Notes under the pieces: generated by a model
What the model saw: the letters and a program-made list of their open reading frames with translations, nothing else
The model's database searches: none
Told to the model about the DNA's origin: nothing
Part shown: piece after piece, positions 1 to 9,413 of the stretch
Layout: each line of letters begins with the position of its first letter
Position numbering within the stretch: the stretch's first letter is position 1
Origin: Candidatus Fermentibacteraceae bacterium
GTDB taxonomy: Bacteria; Fermentibacterota; Fermentibacteria; Fermentibacterales; JCC-6
Direction of reading: 5' to 3'
NCBI GenBank assembly: GCA_016744855.1
Contig: JADGDO010000004.1
Span: 35,006-99,005 of the forward strand
DNA: 64,000 nt
Position numbers and translations under genes: made by a program

Positions 1-2321
1 CGAAGAGGAGGCTGAGACTGCATGTTTATTGCTTTTCTGCCTTCAACCTGCCTGTCTCGTGCCGGGCAGATGTGTACGCATGCGCCACAGCCTGTGCAGT
101 CTTCCGGGGCGACCTGGATTGTACACTTGTAATCCTTGAACTTGGCTTTTCCATCTGCTGATTTGAAGGTTTCAGGAGCATCCTTAAGCAGAGCGCCGTC
201 GTAATACTTCATTCTGATAACTGCATGGGGGCAAGCAAGGCTGCAGAGACCGCACTGGATACAGAGGGATTCGTCCCATACAGGGATTTCCAGAGCAATA
301 TTTCTCTTTTCCCACTGAGTTGTTCCAGTTGGCCACGTACCGTCAGCAGGCATAGCACTAACAGGAATGTCATTACCCTTTTGTGCCATGATTTTTGCTG
401 TTACATTCTGAACAAACTCAGGTGCTTCCTCAGGAACAACCGGGGGAATGCTTATTGAGCTGGTGATTTCTTTAGGGTAGCTGACCTCATAAAGGTTAGC
501 AACAGCCTGATCAACAGCAAGGAAGTTCTTCTTAACAACATCTTCACCCTTTTTACTGTAACTTTTCTTGATAGCCCCTTTGATCTTATCAATTGCTGCT
601 TCTCTTTCAAGAACACCGCTGATTGCAAAGAAACAGGTCTGCATGATTGTGTTAATCATAACACCCATGCCAGTTTCACCTGCTACTTTGTAGGCATCAA
701 TTACGTAAAACTTGATGTTCTTCTCAATCATAGACTTCTGAATTTTCCGGGGCAGATTGTCCCAGATTTCTTCAGCGCTATATGGAGTGTTCAGAAGGAA
801 TGTTGCGCCCTTTGCAGCATAATCAAGAACATCGTACTTCTCGATGAATACTGTCTGATGGCATGCTACAAAACTTGCCTGATCGATAAGGCAGGTCCTT
901 CTGATCGGATCAGGTCCAAAACGGAGGTGACTTACAGTAAGAGCACCTGCCTTCTTGGAATCATAAACAAAGTAACCTTGAGCGTAGTTGTCTGTTGTTC
1001 CACCGATAATTTTGATACTGTTTTTGTTAGCACCAACGGTTCCATCAGAACCGAGTCCAAGGAATACTGCCTGATGCAGTCCCTCGGTATCGAGAACAAA
1101 CTCGGGGATATCAATACTGGTGAAAGTTACGTCGTCATTGATACCAACTGTGAAATCGTTTTTCTGATTTCCAGCTGCATTATTGAATACTCCCTTTACG
1201 GATGCAGGAGTAAATTCCTTGCTGGAAAGACCGAAACGTCCTCCGAGAACCTTGATTCCATTTCTACCAGCCACTCTGAGAGCGGTAGAGACATCCTTGT
1301 AGAGAGGCTCTCCATCGTTACCGGGCTCTTTTGTTCGGTCAAGTACGCTGATTGTTTTAACACTCTCAGGAATTGAACCGAGGAAAGCTGATGCATCAAA
1401 TGGGCGGTAAAGACGTACTTTTATAACACCAACTTTTTCACCCTTGGAAGCAAGGTACTCAACTGTTTCATGAGCAACTTCGCATCCAGATCCCATAAGG
1501 ATGATTATGTGTTCAGCGTCAGGTGCACCAACATAATCAAACAGGTTGTAGTGTCTTCCTGTAAGCTTACCAAAAAGATCCATGTATTCCTGAACTATTG
1601 CCGGAGTTGCCTCATAGTAAGGGTTTACACTTTCACGGCCCTGGAAGTATACGTCCGGGTTCTGACTTGTACCGCGAAGCACAGGGTGATTGGGGTTCAA
1701 TCCTCGCTGGCGATGTGCGAATACGAGTTCATCATCCATCATGGCTCTGAGAACACTGTCCTCAAGAGGCTCAATTTTCTGGATCTCGTGACTTGTTCTG
1801 AAGCCGTCAAAGAAGTGTATGAAGGGAATGCGACTTTTCAGAGTTGCAGCATGAGAAATAGCTGCAAGATCAGTTACTTCCTGAACGGAAGCACTTGTAA
1901 GAAGACCGAAACCGGTATTTCTTACGGCCATTACATCACTGTGGTCACCAAAGATGGAGAGTGCCTGGGCAGCAATGCTTCTTGCCGAAACATGAAAGAC
2001 TGTTGGAGTAAGCTCTCCTGCAATCTTGTACATGGTCGGTATCATAAGAAGAAGGCCCTGACTCGCTGTAAATGTTGTGGTAAGGGCTCCTGTCTGCAGG
2101 GCACCATGTACCGCAGCAGATGCTCCGCCCTCACTTTGCATTTCCTGCACCAGGGGTACTGTTCCCCAGATATTTTTCTGGCCGGCTGCCGACCATGTGT
2201 CACTGTGCTCGCCCATTGGGCTGGATGGGGTGATGGGGTAAATTGCCACCACTTCACTAAGCTTGTGAGCGACACGTGCGGCGGCTTCGTTACCGTCGAT
2301 CGTTATCATTTGTCTGCTCAT
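1..2321 (-). CDS. nifJ: Pyruvate:ferredoxin (flavodoxin) oxidoreductase, partial (C-terminus beyond window edge)
   Basis: Reverse-strand translation from ATG at 2321 (MSRQMITIDGNEAAARVAHKLSEVVAIYPITPSSPMGEHSDTW...) is open to position 1; PFOR N-terminal motif YPITPSSPMGE and ferredoxin domain CIQCGLCSLACP / CTGCGACAHTCP. Not in the ORF track because it is open at the edge. Confidence 0.95.
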   Translation of the reverse strand, partial: MSRQMITIDGNEAAARVAHKLSEVVAIYPITPSSPMGEHSDTWSAAGQKNIWGTVPLVQEMQSEGGASAAVHGALQTGALTTTFTASQGLLLMIPTMYKIAGELTPTVFHVSARSIAAQALSIFGDHSDVMAVRNTGFGLLTSASVQEVTDLAAISHAATLKSRIPFIHFFDGFRTSHEIQKIEPLEDSVLRAMMDDELVFAHRQRGLNPNHPVLRGTSQNPDVYFQGRESVNPYYEATPAIVQEYMDLFGKLTGRHYNLFDYVGAPDAEHIIILMGSGCEVAHETVEYLASKGEKVGVIKVRLYRPFDASAFLGSIPESVKTISVLDRTKEPGNDGEPLYKDVSTALRVAGRNGIKVLGGRFGLSSKEFTPASVKGVFNNAAGNQKNDFTVGINDDVTFTSIDIPEFVLDTEGLHQAVFLGLGSDGTVGANKNSIKIIGGTTDNYAQGYFVYDSKKAGALTVSHLRFGPDPIRRTCLIDQASFVACHQTVFIEKYDVLDYAAKGATFLLNTPYSAEEIWDNLPRKIQKSMIEKNIKFYVIDAYKVAGETGMGVMINTIMQTCFFAISGVLEREAAIDKIKGAIKKSYSKKGEDVVKKNFLAVDQAVANLYEVSYPKEITSSISIPPVVPEEAPEFVQNVTAKIMAQKGNDIPVSAMPADGTWPTGTTQWEKRNIALEIPVWDESLCIQCGLCSLACPHAVIRMKYYDGALLKDAPETFKSADGKAKFKDYKCTIQVAPEDCTGCGACVHICPARDRQVEGRKAINMQSQPPL

Positions 2322-2355
2322 GATTACCAGCTTTCGCTAAGGTTACTGTTCATTA

Positions 2356-3738
2356 CTAATACATCTTGCCAAAGGTTCTAGGGAAGGGTACAACATCTCG
2401 GATATTGTCCATTCCGGTAAGGTACAAAAGGAGTCTTTCAAAACCGAGACCAAAACCTGCATGAGGTGCTGTTCCCCAGCGTCTTAGCTCCATGTACCAT
2501 CTGTAGGTCTCCATATCAAGACCCTGTTCCAACGCTCTTTTTTCAAGGATAGGAAGTCGGTGTTCCCGCTGGCTGCCACCGACAAGCTCACCCACACCTG
2601 GGGCGAGAAGATCGCAGGCACGCACGGTTTTGCCGTCATCGTTCACATACATGTAGAAGGGCTTCATGGATGCTGGGTAATCAATCACAAAGACAGGTTT
2701 GCCAAAGTGTTCTTCTGCAAGGAATCTTTCGTGTTCAGTTGCAAGATCATCTCCCCATTCAGGAAGATTTTCAAACTTTTTCCCAGAAGATCTAATGATT
2801 TCAATTGCCTCTGTGTATGTAATTCTACCGAAATCGTTTTCAAGGAGAGACTTATATCTTTCTTTCAGCCCCTTCTCAAAAAATCTTGAAAAGAATTCTA
2901 TGTCCTCACTGCACTTCTCCATGAGATAAGATGCTGTGAATTTAACGAATTTTTCTATAAGGTTGAGGTTGTCCTCCAAGTCGAAGAACGCCATCTCGGG
3001 CTCCAGCATCCAGAATTCGGCACCATGAATGCGGGTATCCGAGGGATCTGCACGAAAGGTGGGACCAAAGGTGTATACCTTTCCAAGTGACAGGGCAAAC
3101 GGCTCTGCTTCGAGCTGGCCACTAACAGTAAGGAAGGCTTTCTTCTTGAAATAGTCTTTTTCGTAGTCGACCGCTCCATCCTTCAGAGGAACCATATCCA
3201 GTGGAAGAGTAGTTAACTGGAATGTTTCACCGGCACCTTCGCAATCGCTTTCGGTAATGAAGGGTGTGTGGACATTGAAGAAACCGTTTTCGTCAAAGAA
3301 TCTGTGTATTGCCATGGAAATGTGGTGACTCATACGGAATGCACTGCTGAAAGTGTTGGTTCTGGAGCGAAGGTGCGGCATTGTTCTGAGGAACTCGAGG
3401 GAATGCCTCTTCTTCTGAAGAGGGTAATCTTCATCCACAGGACCTACAATCTCCAGCTCCACAGCGGAGATTTCTACAGATTGTTCTTTACCCTGACTTG
3501 CAACAACCAATCCCTTAACACGGATACATGCCCCAGTAAGTAAACCGGAGAGTTCTTTGTCTGAGAATAGTTCTCTGTCGAAAACAGCTTGGAGATTATT
3601 TATTGTCGATCCATCGTTCAAGGATGCAAAAGCAACACTTTTGCCTGTTCTAGCAGTTTTCACCCAGCTGTAAACCGTTACGGTCTCTCCGGTATGAACT
3701 CCACCAAGAATTGAATCAATGGTGTTTCGACGGATCAT
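2356..3738 (-). CDS. asnS: Asparaginyl-tRNA synthetase
   Basis: 460 aa class II aaRS; OB-fold N-terminus (VYSWVKTARTGKSVAFASLNDGS), FITESDCEGAGETF, AHAGFGLGFERLLLYLTGMDNIRDVVPFPR motif 3. Confidence 0.95.
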   Translation of the reverse strand: MIRRNTIDSILGGVHTGETVTVYSWVKTARTGKSVAFASLNDGSTINNLQAVFDRELFSDKELSGLLTGACIRVKGLVVASQGKEQSVEISAVELEIVGPVDEDYPLQKKRHSLEFLRTMPHLRSRTNTFSSAFRMSHHISMAIHRFFDENGFFNVHTPFITESDCEGAGETFQLTTLPLDMVPLKDGAVDYEKDYFKKKAFLTVSGQLEAEPFALSLGKVYTFGPTFRADPSDTRIHGAEFWMLEPEMAFFDLEDNLNLIEKFVKFTASYLMEKCSEDIEFFSRFFEKGLKERYKSLLENDFGRITYTEAIEIIRSSGKKFENLPEWGDDLATEHERFLAEEHFGKPVFVIDYPASMKPFYMYVNDDGKTVRACDLLAPGVGELVGGSQREHRLPILEKRALEQGLDMETYRWYMELRRWGTAPHAGFGLGFERLLLYLTGMDNIRDVVPFPRTFGKMY

Positions 3739-3850
3739 TTTGGAACCTCCATATGGGAATAATTAATAAGTACGGGAGAATCGCTAATCTACAAAGAAAG
3801 GTCAACAGAGTCCAATGATAGATAACTGAATAATGGTTTCATGATACTAC

Positions 3851-3882
3851 AAAGAAACCCGCCGACTGAACAAATCGGCGGG
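3851..3882 (-). terminator. Rho-independent terminator-like hairpin read on minus strand (cccgccga-N9-tcggcggg followed by TTTCTTT)
   Basis: 8-bp GC-rich perfect stem 3858-3865/3875-3882 with U-rich tract on minus-strand 3' side; lies upstream of asnS, so it does not terminate asnS. Confidence 0.6.
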
Positions 3883-4020
3883 TCTCCCTGTGACACAATA
3901 CTCTTGAAAGGGTTGTCCAGACTCAGGAGGAGGGATCCTGTTCTGAACACTTCGATATATCCGAACATTTAGTTTTTGTTCCAGGGTTCCCATATTCCTA
4001 CTGGTTGGACACAGAGGGCT
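3851..4020 (-). ncRNA. Candidate structured small RNA (6S-like topology), upstream of asnS
   Basis: Minus strand: closing stem CUCUGUG (4016-4010)/CACAGGG (3892-3886), large internal bubble, rod GGGA..CCUG GAACA / UGUUC..CAGG..UCCC, apical UUCGG-AUAUA-UCGAA hairpin, then terminator hairpin. A weak -10-like TATGTT (4032-4027) sits about 7 nt before the stem. Confidence 0.4.
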
Positions 4021-4074
4021 TACGCAAACATATTCATTCCTGATATTCAAAGGCAGATAAGGTAGCTTATTAGA

Positions 4075-4635
4075 TTGGAACTTCAATTGCATGAAAATTC
4101 TATCGAGCTGGGAGATTCAGCTGCTGAAAAAGCGGTAGCACAGTGTTTTCTGGATCAGCTGAGAAGCTACCCTGATATGCAGATTCAGGACATCTACAAA
4201 TTCGTTTTCCAGGGTGTTATGGGTAGCGGGCATGCCATTCAGAGTGAATCGATTGCTTTTGAGCGATTTCAAGCTGAACTCAGTAACCTTTGTCAGCCTG
4301 ACTCCCCTGAAGAGGTTGTAGAATTCTTGTCTACTAAAATCATACGAGTAAATCTGAGACCTTATGTAAGAAACGGTGGGGATACCAGTTCTCTTTTTAA
4401 GGCATTTGTCCGGACTGGATACACTCACGGAGGATCTGAAAAAGAACTTGGTCCTGTTTGGGAAGTGATTAAGCCTCTTCAAACCAAATTCAACCACGAT
4501 GATATGGATATCTATTTCTCGCTGCAGAGGAAATCCGGTTTTCCTGCAGTTCATCATTCTGGCATCTATAGAGAGTTGTACACACCGTCATATCGAGTGA
4601 TATCAGTAAAGGAGTTATCATGGTCAAGAGAGTAA
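4075..4635 (+). CDS. Conserved hypothetical protein
   Basis: 186 aa ORF (TTG start), coupled to the downstream flavoprotein; motif IYKFVFQGVMGSGHAI. No function recognised. Confidence 0.65.
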   Translation: MELQLHENSIELGDSAAEKAVAQCFLDQLRSYPDMQIQDIYKFVFQGVMGSGHAIQSESIAFERFQAELSNLCQPDSPEEVVEFLSTKIIRVNLRPYVRNGGDTSSLFKAFVRTGYTHGGSEKELGPVWEVIKPLQTKFNHDDMDIYFSLQRKSGFPAVHHSGIYRELYTPSYRVISVKELSWSRE

Positions 4636-5201
4636 CCGCATTTTGCGGAAGCCCTAGAACAGCAGGTAATACTGAAACTTTACTAAGAATTATGCTTGAT
4701 GGAGCAAAGAGCAAGGGAGCATCGATTCAGTTCAGAAAGATAAACACCATGAGTATTAGAGGTTGCCAGGCCTGCGAGTGGTGTAATGACAAATCTGCTG
4801 AATTCTGCATTCAGCAGGATGACATGCAAACTCTTTATCAGGATATCAGGGATTCCGATGCAGTGATATTCGGCACACCGATATATATGTGGCAGATGAC
4901 TGGGCAGATGAAAGTCATGCTTGATCGTCTTTATGGTTTAATCCTTCAAAATTTCGACTCAAAAATTGGTCCCAGAAAAACTGCTATGCTCTTTACTCAA
5001 GCTGCCTCTGAAGGGTCTTTTCAGGCATACATAGACTCCACCGTTGATGTGTTTCGATTTTTAAAATTTGACGTTCAAAATACTCTTGTTGCAGCAGATA
5101 CTGAAGATCCGGAAAAGATCAAGGAGAACAAAGATCTGATGGAAAAGGCGTTTTCTATTGGTCTATCACTTGTGGATTTCGGAAACTCCGATGATGTATA
5201 A
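4620..5201 (+). CDS. NADPH-dependent FMN reductase / iron-sulfur flavoprotein family
   Basis: 193 aa; GSPRTAGNTETLL flavodoxin-like P-loop, CQACEWCNDK cysteines, FGTPIYMWQMTGQMKVMLDRLYGL. Confidence 0.9.
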   Translation: MVKRVTAFCGSPRTAGNTETLLRIMLDGAKSKGASIQFRKINTMSIRGCQACEWCNDKSAEFCIQQDDMQTLYQDIRDSDAVIFGTPIYMWQMTGQMKVMLDRLYGLILQNFDSKIGPRKTAMLFTQAASEGSFQAYIDSTVDVFRFLKFDVQNTLVAADTEDPEKIKENKDLMEKAFSIGLSLVDFGNSDDV

Positions 5202-5883
5202 ATACCTTTTAGTGATTTTGGTTTGTTTTTCTGTTGCTGGAGCAACTCCTCCAGATATTATAACCTCCGATATAATCTTACTGGGTGAATCATCAGAGAA
5301 AGCAGTGTTTCTTGTTAAAACGGGATACAACCTGGGCTCTCATTACTTATGGGAGAGTCGGTGGTACTATCTGTGCATGAATCTATCTGATTTTACTTTT
5401 GAGTATATCTTCCAGGGAAGCATGATCTCTGCTTCTGAAGATTATGGTGGAGTTCGTTATTCTCCCAATTCAGAATCTCTGACTATTCCCGGGGCTCTTC
5501 AGTATTGGGATGTGGATAATATTCAGTTTTATGGTAGCTCATCCTGTTTCATGACGAACTTGGAAGAGATGAATTGTAATCTTATGGATAATTGCCTTCT
5601 TGTAAACAGTGGGGAAAACGAAATTGTGATTCCTGAAGTAAGGTGTTTCGATCCAGGCTATCTGGCAGTATGGAATACTGAATTTCAAGAATTTTTCATT
5701 CAAGAAAGTGACAGTCCAGTCAGAGAAGTGTTTTTCTCAGCGGAGGTACAGGAGTTTGAACCAGCCGCTGGAGTTCAGATAGGAGATGCATTTCTTTACA
5801 TCGGGCAGCTTTCCAGTGAAGATATACCCAGAGGAGTAATTTTGTACATTCCAGATATTTCTCTCTATCAGTTTGGGCTTTGA
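5191..5883 (+). CDS. Hypothetical secreted protein
   Basis: ORF 5158..5883; likely start ATG 5191 giving a signal peptide MMYKYLLVILVCFSVAGATPPD. Confidence 0.6.
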   Translation: MMYKYLLVILVCFSVAGATPPDIITSDIILLGESSEKAVFLVKTGYNLGSHYLWESRWYYLCMNLSDFTFEYIFQGSMISASEDYGGVRYSPNSESLTIPGALQYWDVDNIQFYGSSSCFMTNLEEMNCNLMDNCLLVNSGENEIVIPEVRCFDPGYLAVWNTEFQEFFIQESDSPVREVFFSAEVQEFEPAAGVQIGDAFLYIGQLSSEDIPRGVILYIPDISLYQFGL

Positions 5884-6827
5884 TCTGCCAATGATGGAAC
5901 ATCGCTCATCTGGTATCCAAGCAGTTTGCCCTGCCATGTATCTCTGTACATCAGTTCTCTCTTAACCCTGTTCATAACCGCAAGCTTATTGATAGCCCAC
6001 TCCGGGGCCACAAGCATTCTGGGGGGTGCCTCGCCCGTTACTCTTTGGATCACAATATCCGGACGAATACGCTCGATGAAATCTGCTGCAAGAGCTGCAT
6101 ATTCACTTTTACGGATCAGCTTGAATTCACCCTTCTCGTATTGCTCCTGAAGCCTTGTCTCTTTGATTACATGCAGGTTCTGGAGTTTTACACCAGCCGT
6201 ACTGGAGTTGTTCACGAGTTCCACAGTGGAGAGCATTTCATCTCTTGATTCCCCCGGGAAGCCCAGAATCACATGAGCGGCTGTTCTGATTCCTCTTGAA
6301 TGAAGTCTGTCAAAAGCTTTCTCCGAATCATAAACAGTGTGACCACGGTTCATCCGAAGAAGGGTTTTGTCACATCCACTCTGAACTCCCAGTTCTACCC
6401 ATAAAAAGGTCTCTCTGGAAAGATCCTGCAGGAGGTCAAGAGCTTCTTCGCTGATACTGTCCGGTCTTGTACACAAGGAAAGTCCCCTGATTCCGGGAAA
6501 ATCGAGAGCCTCACGGTACATTTTTTCCAGACTTTTTACATCTTTGTATGTGGTTGTGTAATCGAGAAAGTAAGCAAGATAATGATCTGTCTCGTGCCTT
6601 TCCCGTACATATTCTGTTGCCAGCTCGAGTTGCTGCGTGATAGTCATGCCGGGTTTGTAGTGTTTGGGCTCACTTCCCTCTGGATTGCAGAAAGAACATC
6701 CCCCCGTGCCTAGAAGACCATCTCTGGTAGGGCAGGTGAAACCTCCGGCAATACTGACCTTATACACCTTGTCTCCGAAAATGCTTCTGAAGAAGGCATT
6801 CAGAGAGTAATACCTGTTTTTGTTCAA
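5868..6827 (-). CDS. Radical SAM protein, TIGR01212/YhcC-like
   Basis: 319 aa; GFTCPTRDGLLGTGGCSFCNPEGS, KPGMTITQQLE, LSLCTRPDSISEEALDLL, HVILGFPGESRDEM. Confidence 0.9.
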   Translation of the reverse strand: MNKNRYYSLNAFFRSIFGDKVYKVSIAGGFTCPTRDGLLGTGGCSFCNPEGSEPKHYKPGMTITQQLELATEYVRERHETDHYLAYFLDYTTTYKDVKSLEKMYREALDFPGIRGLSLCTRPDSISEEALDLLQDLSRETFLWVELGVQSGCDKTLLRMNRGHTVYDSEKAFDRLHSRGIRTAAHVILGFPGESRDEMLSTVELVNNSSTAGVKLQNLHVIKETRLQEQYEKGEFKLIRKSEYAALAADFIERIRPDIVIQRVTGEAPPRMLVAPEWAINKLAVMNRVKRELMYRDTWQGKLLGYQMSDVPSLADQSPN

Positions 6828-6867
6828 TTCCCAACTCTCTTTCCTTTGCCGGGATTATAATAAACAC

Positions 6868-7662
6868 ATGGAAAAAGCAGCAGAGATATTCTTCGAGCAT
6901 TTCGGCCTGACTCCAGGTAGCAGTGCAGCGGACATTCACAAGATAGGGGAAGTCTTCGGTAAAGTGCCATGGGAGAATCTTACTAAGTTTCTCATGAATT
7001 CTTCCGGAGAAAAACGACCCAGACTTGCTGGTGAAGTTATGGAAGACCATGTGAATGCAGGAACCGGCGGTACCTGTTACTCCCTTACAGAGACCCTTGG
7101 AACTGTATTTGCAGCGTGTGGGCTTTCGGCGCGCCCACTGACAGGACACATGAAACACGGCAGAAATATCCACTGCGCTCTTCTCGTGGAGGGTGAGGCC
7201 GGTAGGTTTTTGTTTGACCCGGGTTATGTTGTTCCCGGAGCTGTTCAACTTTCTGATTCAGGTAGCGGTCAGATCGAGACAGAGGGCAGAAAGATGCTTT
7301 GGACACCTGTTGCCGGTGGGTGGGAGCTTCATACTGTTGAGAACGGGAATAATCTGCTGAGATACAAGTTGGAGTCAAGAAATCTCTCCAGAGAGGAGTT
7401 TGTAAACTACTGGAGAAATTCATTTGATTCTGCTGGGCTCAATAGTTTGCATCTTAACATGGTTGGCTCTTTGGGCGGAAGAATCAGTGCTCACAATGGA
7501 AACCTTCGGATTATCGGTGGATCCGGAAAAAAGAATCATAAACTTGCTGATGATTATGCTGGGAAAATTGAGCAGTCTTTCGGAATCTCTTCAATTATCG
7601 CAGAAGCTGCCTGGTCAGAGTTGCAGCGGCAGAAGAAAGCGAGAAAAAGTGTCTCTTCCTGA
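6868..7662 (+). CDS. Arylamine N-acetyltransferase/transglutaminase-like fold protein
   Basis: Likely start ATG 6868; VPWENLTKF, Cys in GTGGTCYSLT, His in HCALLVEG, Asp in FLFDPGY, a NAT-like Cys-His-Asp arrangement. Confidence 0.6.
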   Translation: MEKAAEIFFEHFGLTPGSSAADIHKIGEVFGKVPWENLTKFLMNSSGEKRPRLAGEVMEDHVNAGTGGTCYSLTETLGTVFAACGLSARPLTGHMKHGRNIHCALLVEGEAGRFLFDPGYVVPGAVQLSDSGSGQIETEGRKMLWTPVAGGWELHTVENGNNLLRYKLESRNLSREEFVNYWRNSFDSAGLNSLHLNMVGSLGGRISAHNGNLRIIGGSGKKNHKLADDYAGKIEQSFGISSIIAEAAWSELQRQKKARKSVSS

Positions 7663-8209
7663 GTCATTCCCTCCAGCGCTTCCAGTGGTAAGCATTTTAT
7701 ACACAGATATCGAGCCATACAAAAATGCTCTGGTTGATCTCCAGTCTATTTTTGGTGAGCTGGTGCTTTCCAGCGATCCTTATCCTTTCGATATGAGTGA
7801 TTACTACCGGAAAGAGATGGGTCTTGCAATTCAAAGGGTATGGTTGTGTTTTGCTCCGCTTCGTGACCCTTCAGATTTACCCCTCTGGAAGCAGAGTTGT
7901 GTGGAACTGGAGAGAGGAGCAGGTGGCCAGGGTAATAGGCTTGTAAACATTGATCCCGGTTACCTCGATCACGGCAAACTTGTTCTGGCAAGTTGCAAGT
8001 CTGCACCAGACAAAATTTACATGGGACTCGGTGTATACGCTCACACATGCCTGCGCTATAAAAAAGGGGAGTTCCATGGACCGGAACACAGTTTCTCCGA
8101 TTTTATAGATGGCAGGTTTGATGATTTTTTTCTCTCTGCCAAACAGCTACTCAGAAAGCTCCTCAGAGAGAAACGTTCGACAGATCTACCCTTGCAAGAG
8201 AAGCCATAG
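7649..8209 (+). CDS. DUF4416 family protein
   Basis: In-frame GTG at 7649 of ORF 7424..8209; FGELVLSSDPYPFDMSDYYRKEMG, RLVNIDPGYLDHGKLVLASCK, IYMGLGVYAHTCLRYKKGEF. Confidence 0.8.
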   Translation: MSLPESFPPALPVVSILYTDIEPYKNALVDLQSIFGELVLSSDPYPFDMSDYYRKEMGLAIQRVWLCFAPLRDPSDLPLWKQSCVELERGAGGQGNRLVNIDPGYLDHGKLVLASCKSAPDKIYMGLGVYAHTCLRYKKGEFHGPEHSFSDFIDGRFDDFFLSAKQLLRKLLREKRSTDLPLQEKP

Positions 8210-9350
8210 CACCCTCTAGCTGCTGATCTGAGAGACACCCAAAGCTGAATCTGAGGTGCTGTTTTCCCGTTTCACCAAATGCGTCACCCGGGATCGTTGC
8301 GATTGAATGCTTTTCTATCAGGTAATCTGCAAGAGCATAGGCATCAAATCTGTCCGGCGTCTTTGCAAGAGTGAAGAATCCGCCTCCGGATTCCCGCCAC
8401 TCAATACCATTTGAATTCTGCATTGCCTCTTCACACAGGATACGCCGGTGCTCAACTTCTGCTGAGCGTTTTTCGACCCAGCCACTCAGTTTCAGACATT
8501 CTTCCAGAAGAAGCTGCCCCGGTGTAGAAGGACAAATGACTACAGAGTCCTGAACTTTTAGGGCTTCTGTTAGTATATGATCTGCCCCGAAAAGGTAACC
8601 CAGTCTCCAGCCGGAAAGGCTGAAACTTTTTGAAAAACTGCCTATTGTGAGAACATGTTCTTTTTTTGTTTCAAGCCATGGGTGAAAGTCGCTTCCGGTG
8701 AAATTGAACCTCTCATAGGTTTCATCGATAATCAGAGTGCAATTGTTTTCTTCCGCGAGTTTAACTATTCTGCGCAGCTCTTCTTCCGACAATGCTGATC
8801 CTGTTGGATTTCCAGGATTAACCAACACCATGACTTTAGCTCCCGGAATTCTTTCCTCAAGTTTTTCCCATGGTAAATTCCAGCGGGAATCCTCTGACAT
8901 CGGGATGGAGTCCAGTTCAAGATTTGAAAACTGAATAGCAAAGACATGATCAAAATAGTAGGGTTCAAGAACTACAACTCGATCACCAGGGTCTGCTACA
9001 GCCATTAGAGCAGAAACGAAAGCCTGACTCGCTCCACAGGTAAGATGCAGCTCTCCTGCAGCATCGAGACTTATTCCTCTTCTCTCTCTGAACTCTTCGG
9101 TGAGAGCTGTTCTGGTAGAGATGAGGCCGGGGTCGGGGCTGTAAAAATGGAATCCAGCACTCCCCATTTTTTTCTTCATTGCTTCAATTGCCTCAAATGG
9201 CGGGTCGTACCAGGGAACAGCCTGTGCCATTGAGAATATCTCCTGCCCACTGCTTCTCATCTCCCTGACTTTGTTCATTATAGAGTGGATTGGTGGCATA
9301 TGAATCTGTTGTGTTCTCTTTGATGTTTTTACCCGCATTCTGTTCCCCAT
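8163..9350 (-). CDS. Pyridoxal-phosphate-dependent aminotransferase class I/II
   Basis: 395 aa; VLVNPGNPTGSALSEEEL, PLP-Lys motif SFSKSFSLSGWRLGYLFG. Confidence 0.9.
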   Translation of the reverse strand: MGNRMRVKTSKRTQQIHMPPIHSIMNKVREMRSSGQEIFSMAQAVPWYDPPFEAIEAMKKKMGSAGFHFYSPDPGLISTRTALTEEFRERRGISLDAAGELHLTCGASQAFVSALMAVADPGDRVVVLEPYYFDHVFAIQFSNLELDSIPMSEDSRWNLPWEKLEERIPGAKVMVLVNPGNPTGSALSEEELRRIVKLAEENNCTLIIDETYERFNFTGSDFHPWLETKKEHVLTIGSFSKSFSLSGWRLGYLFGADHILTEALKVQDSVVICPSTPGQLLLEECLKLSGWVEKRSAEVEHRRILCEEAMQNSNGIEWRESGGGFFTLAKTPDRFDAYALADYLIEKHSIATIPGDAFGETGKQHLRFSFGCLSDQQLEGAMASLARVDLSNVSL

Positions 9351-9413
9351 TCAGGTTGGAGTGTCAGTTTCCCGATGAATGATTTATAAAAGGGGGAGCA
9401 AAGAAGGGAAAGA

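Noticed and set aside
1470-2381. 303-aa + strand ORF (and 858..1376 +, 172 aa)
   Set aside because: Lies antisense to the PFOR coding sequence; Cys/Ser-rich low-plausibility translation with no recognisable motif.
3847-4092. 81-aa minus-strand ORF upstream of asnS
   Set aside because: Overlaps the candidate structured RNA and terminator and the divergent gene start; no protein-like composition.
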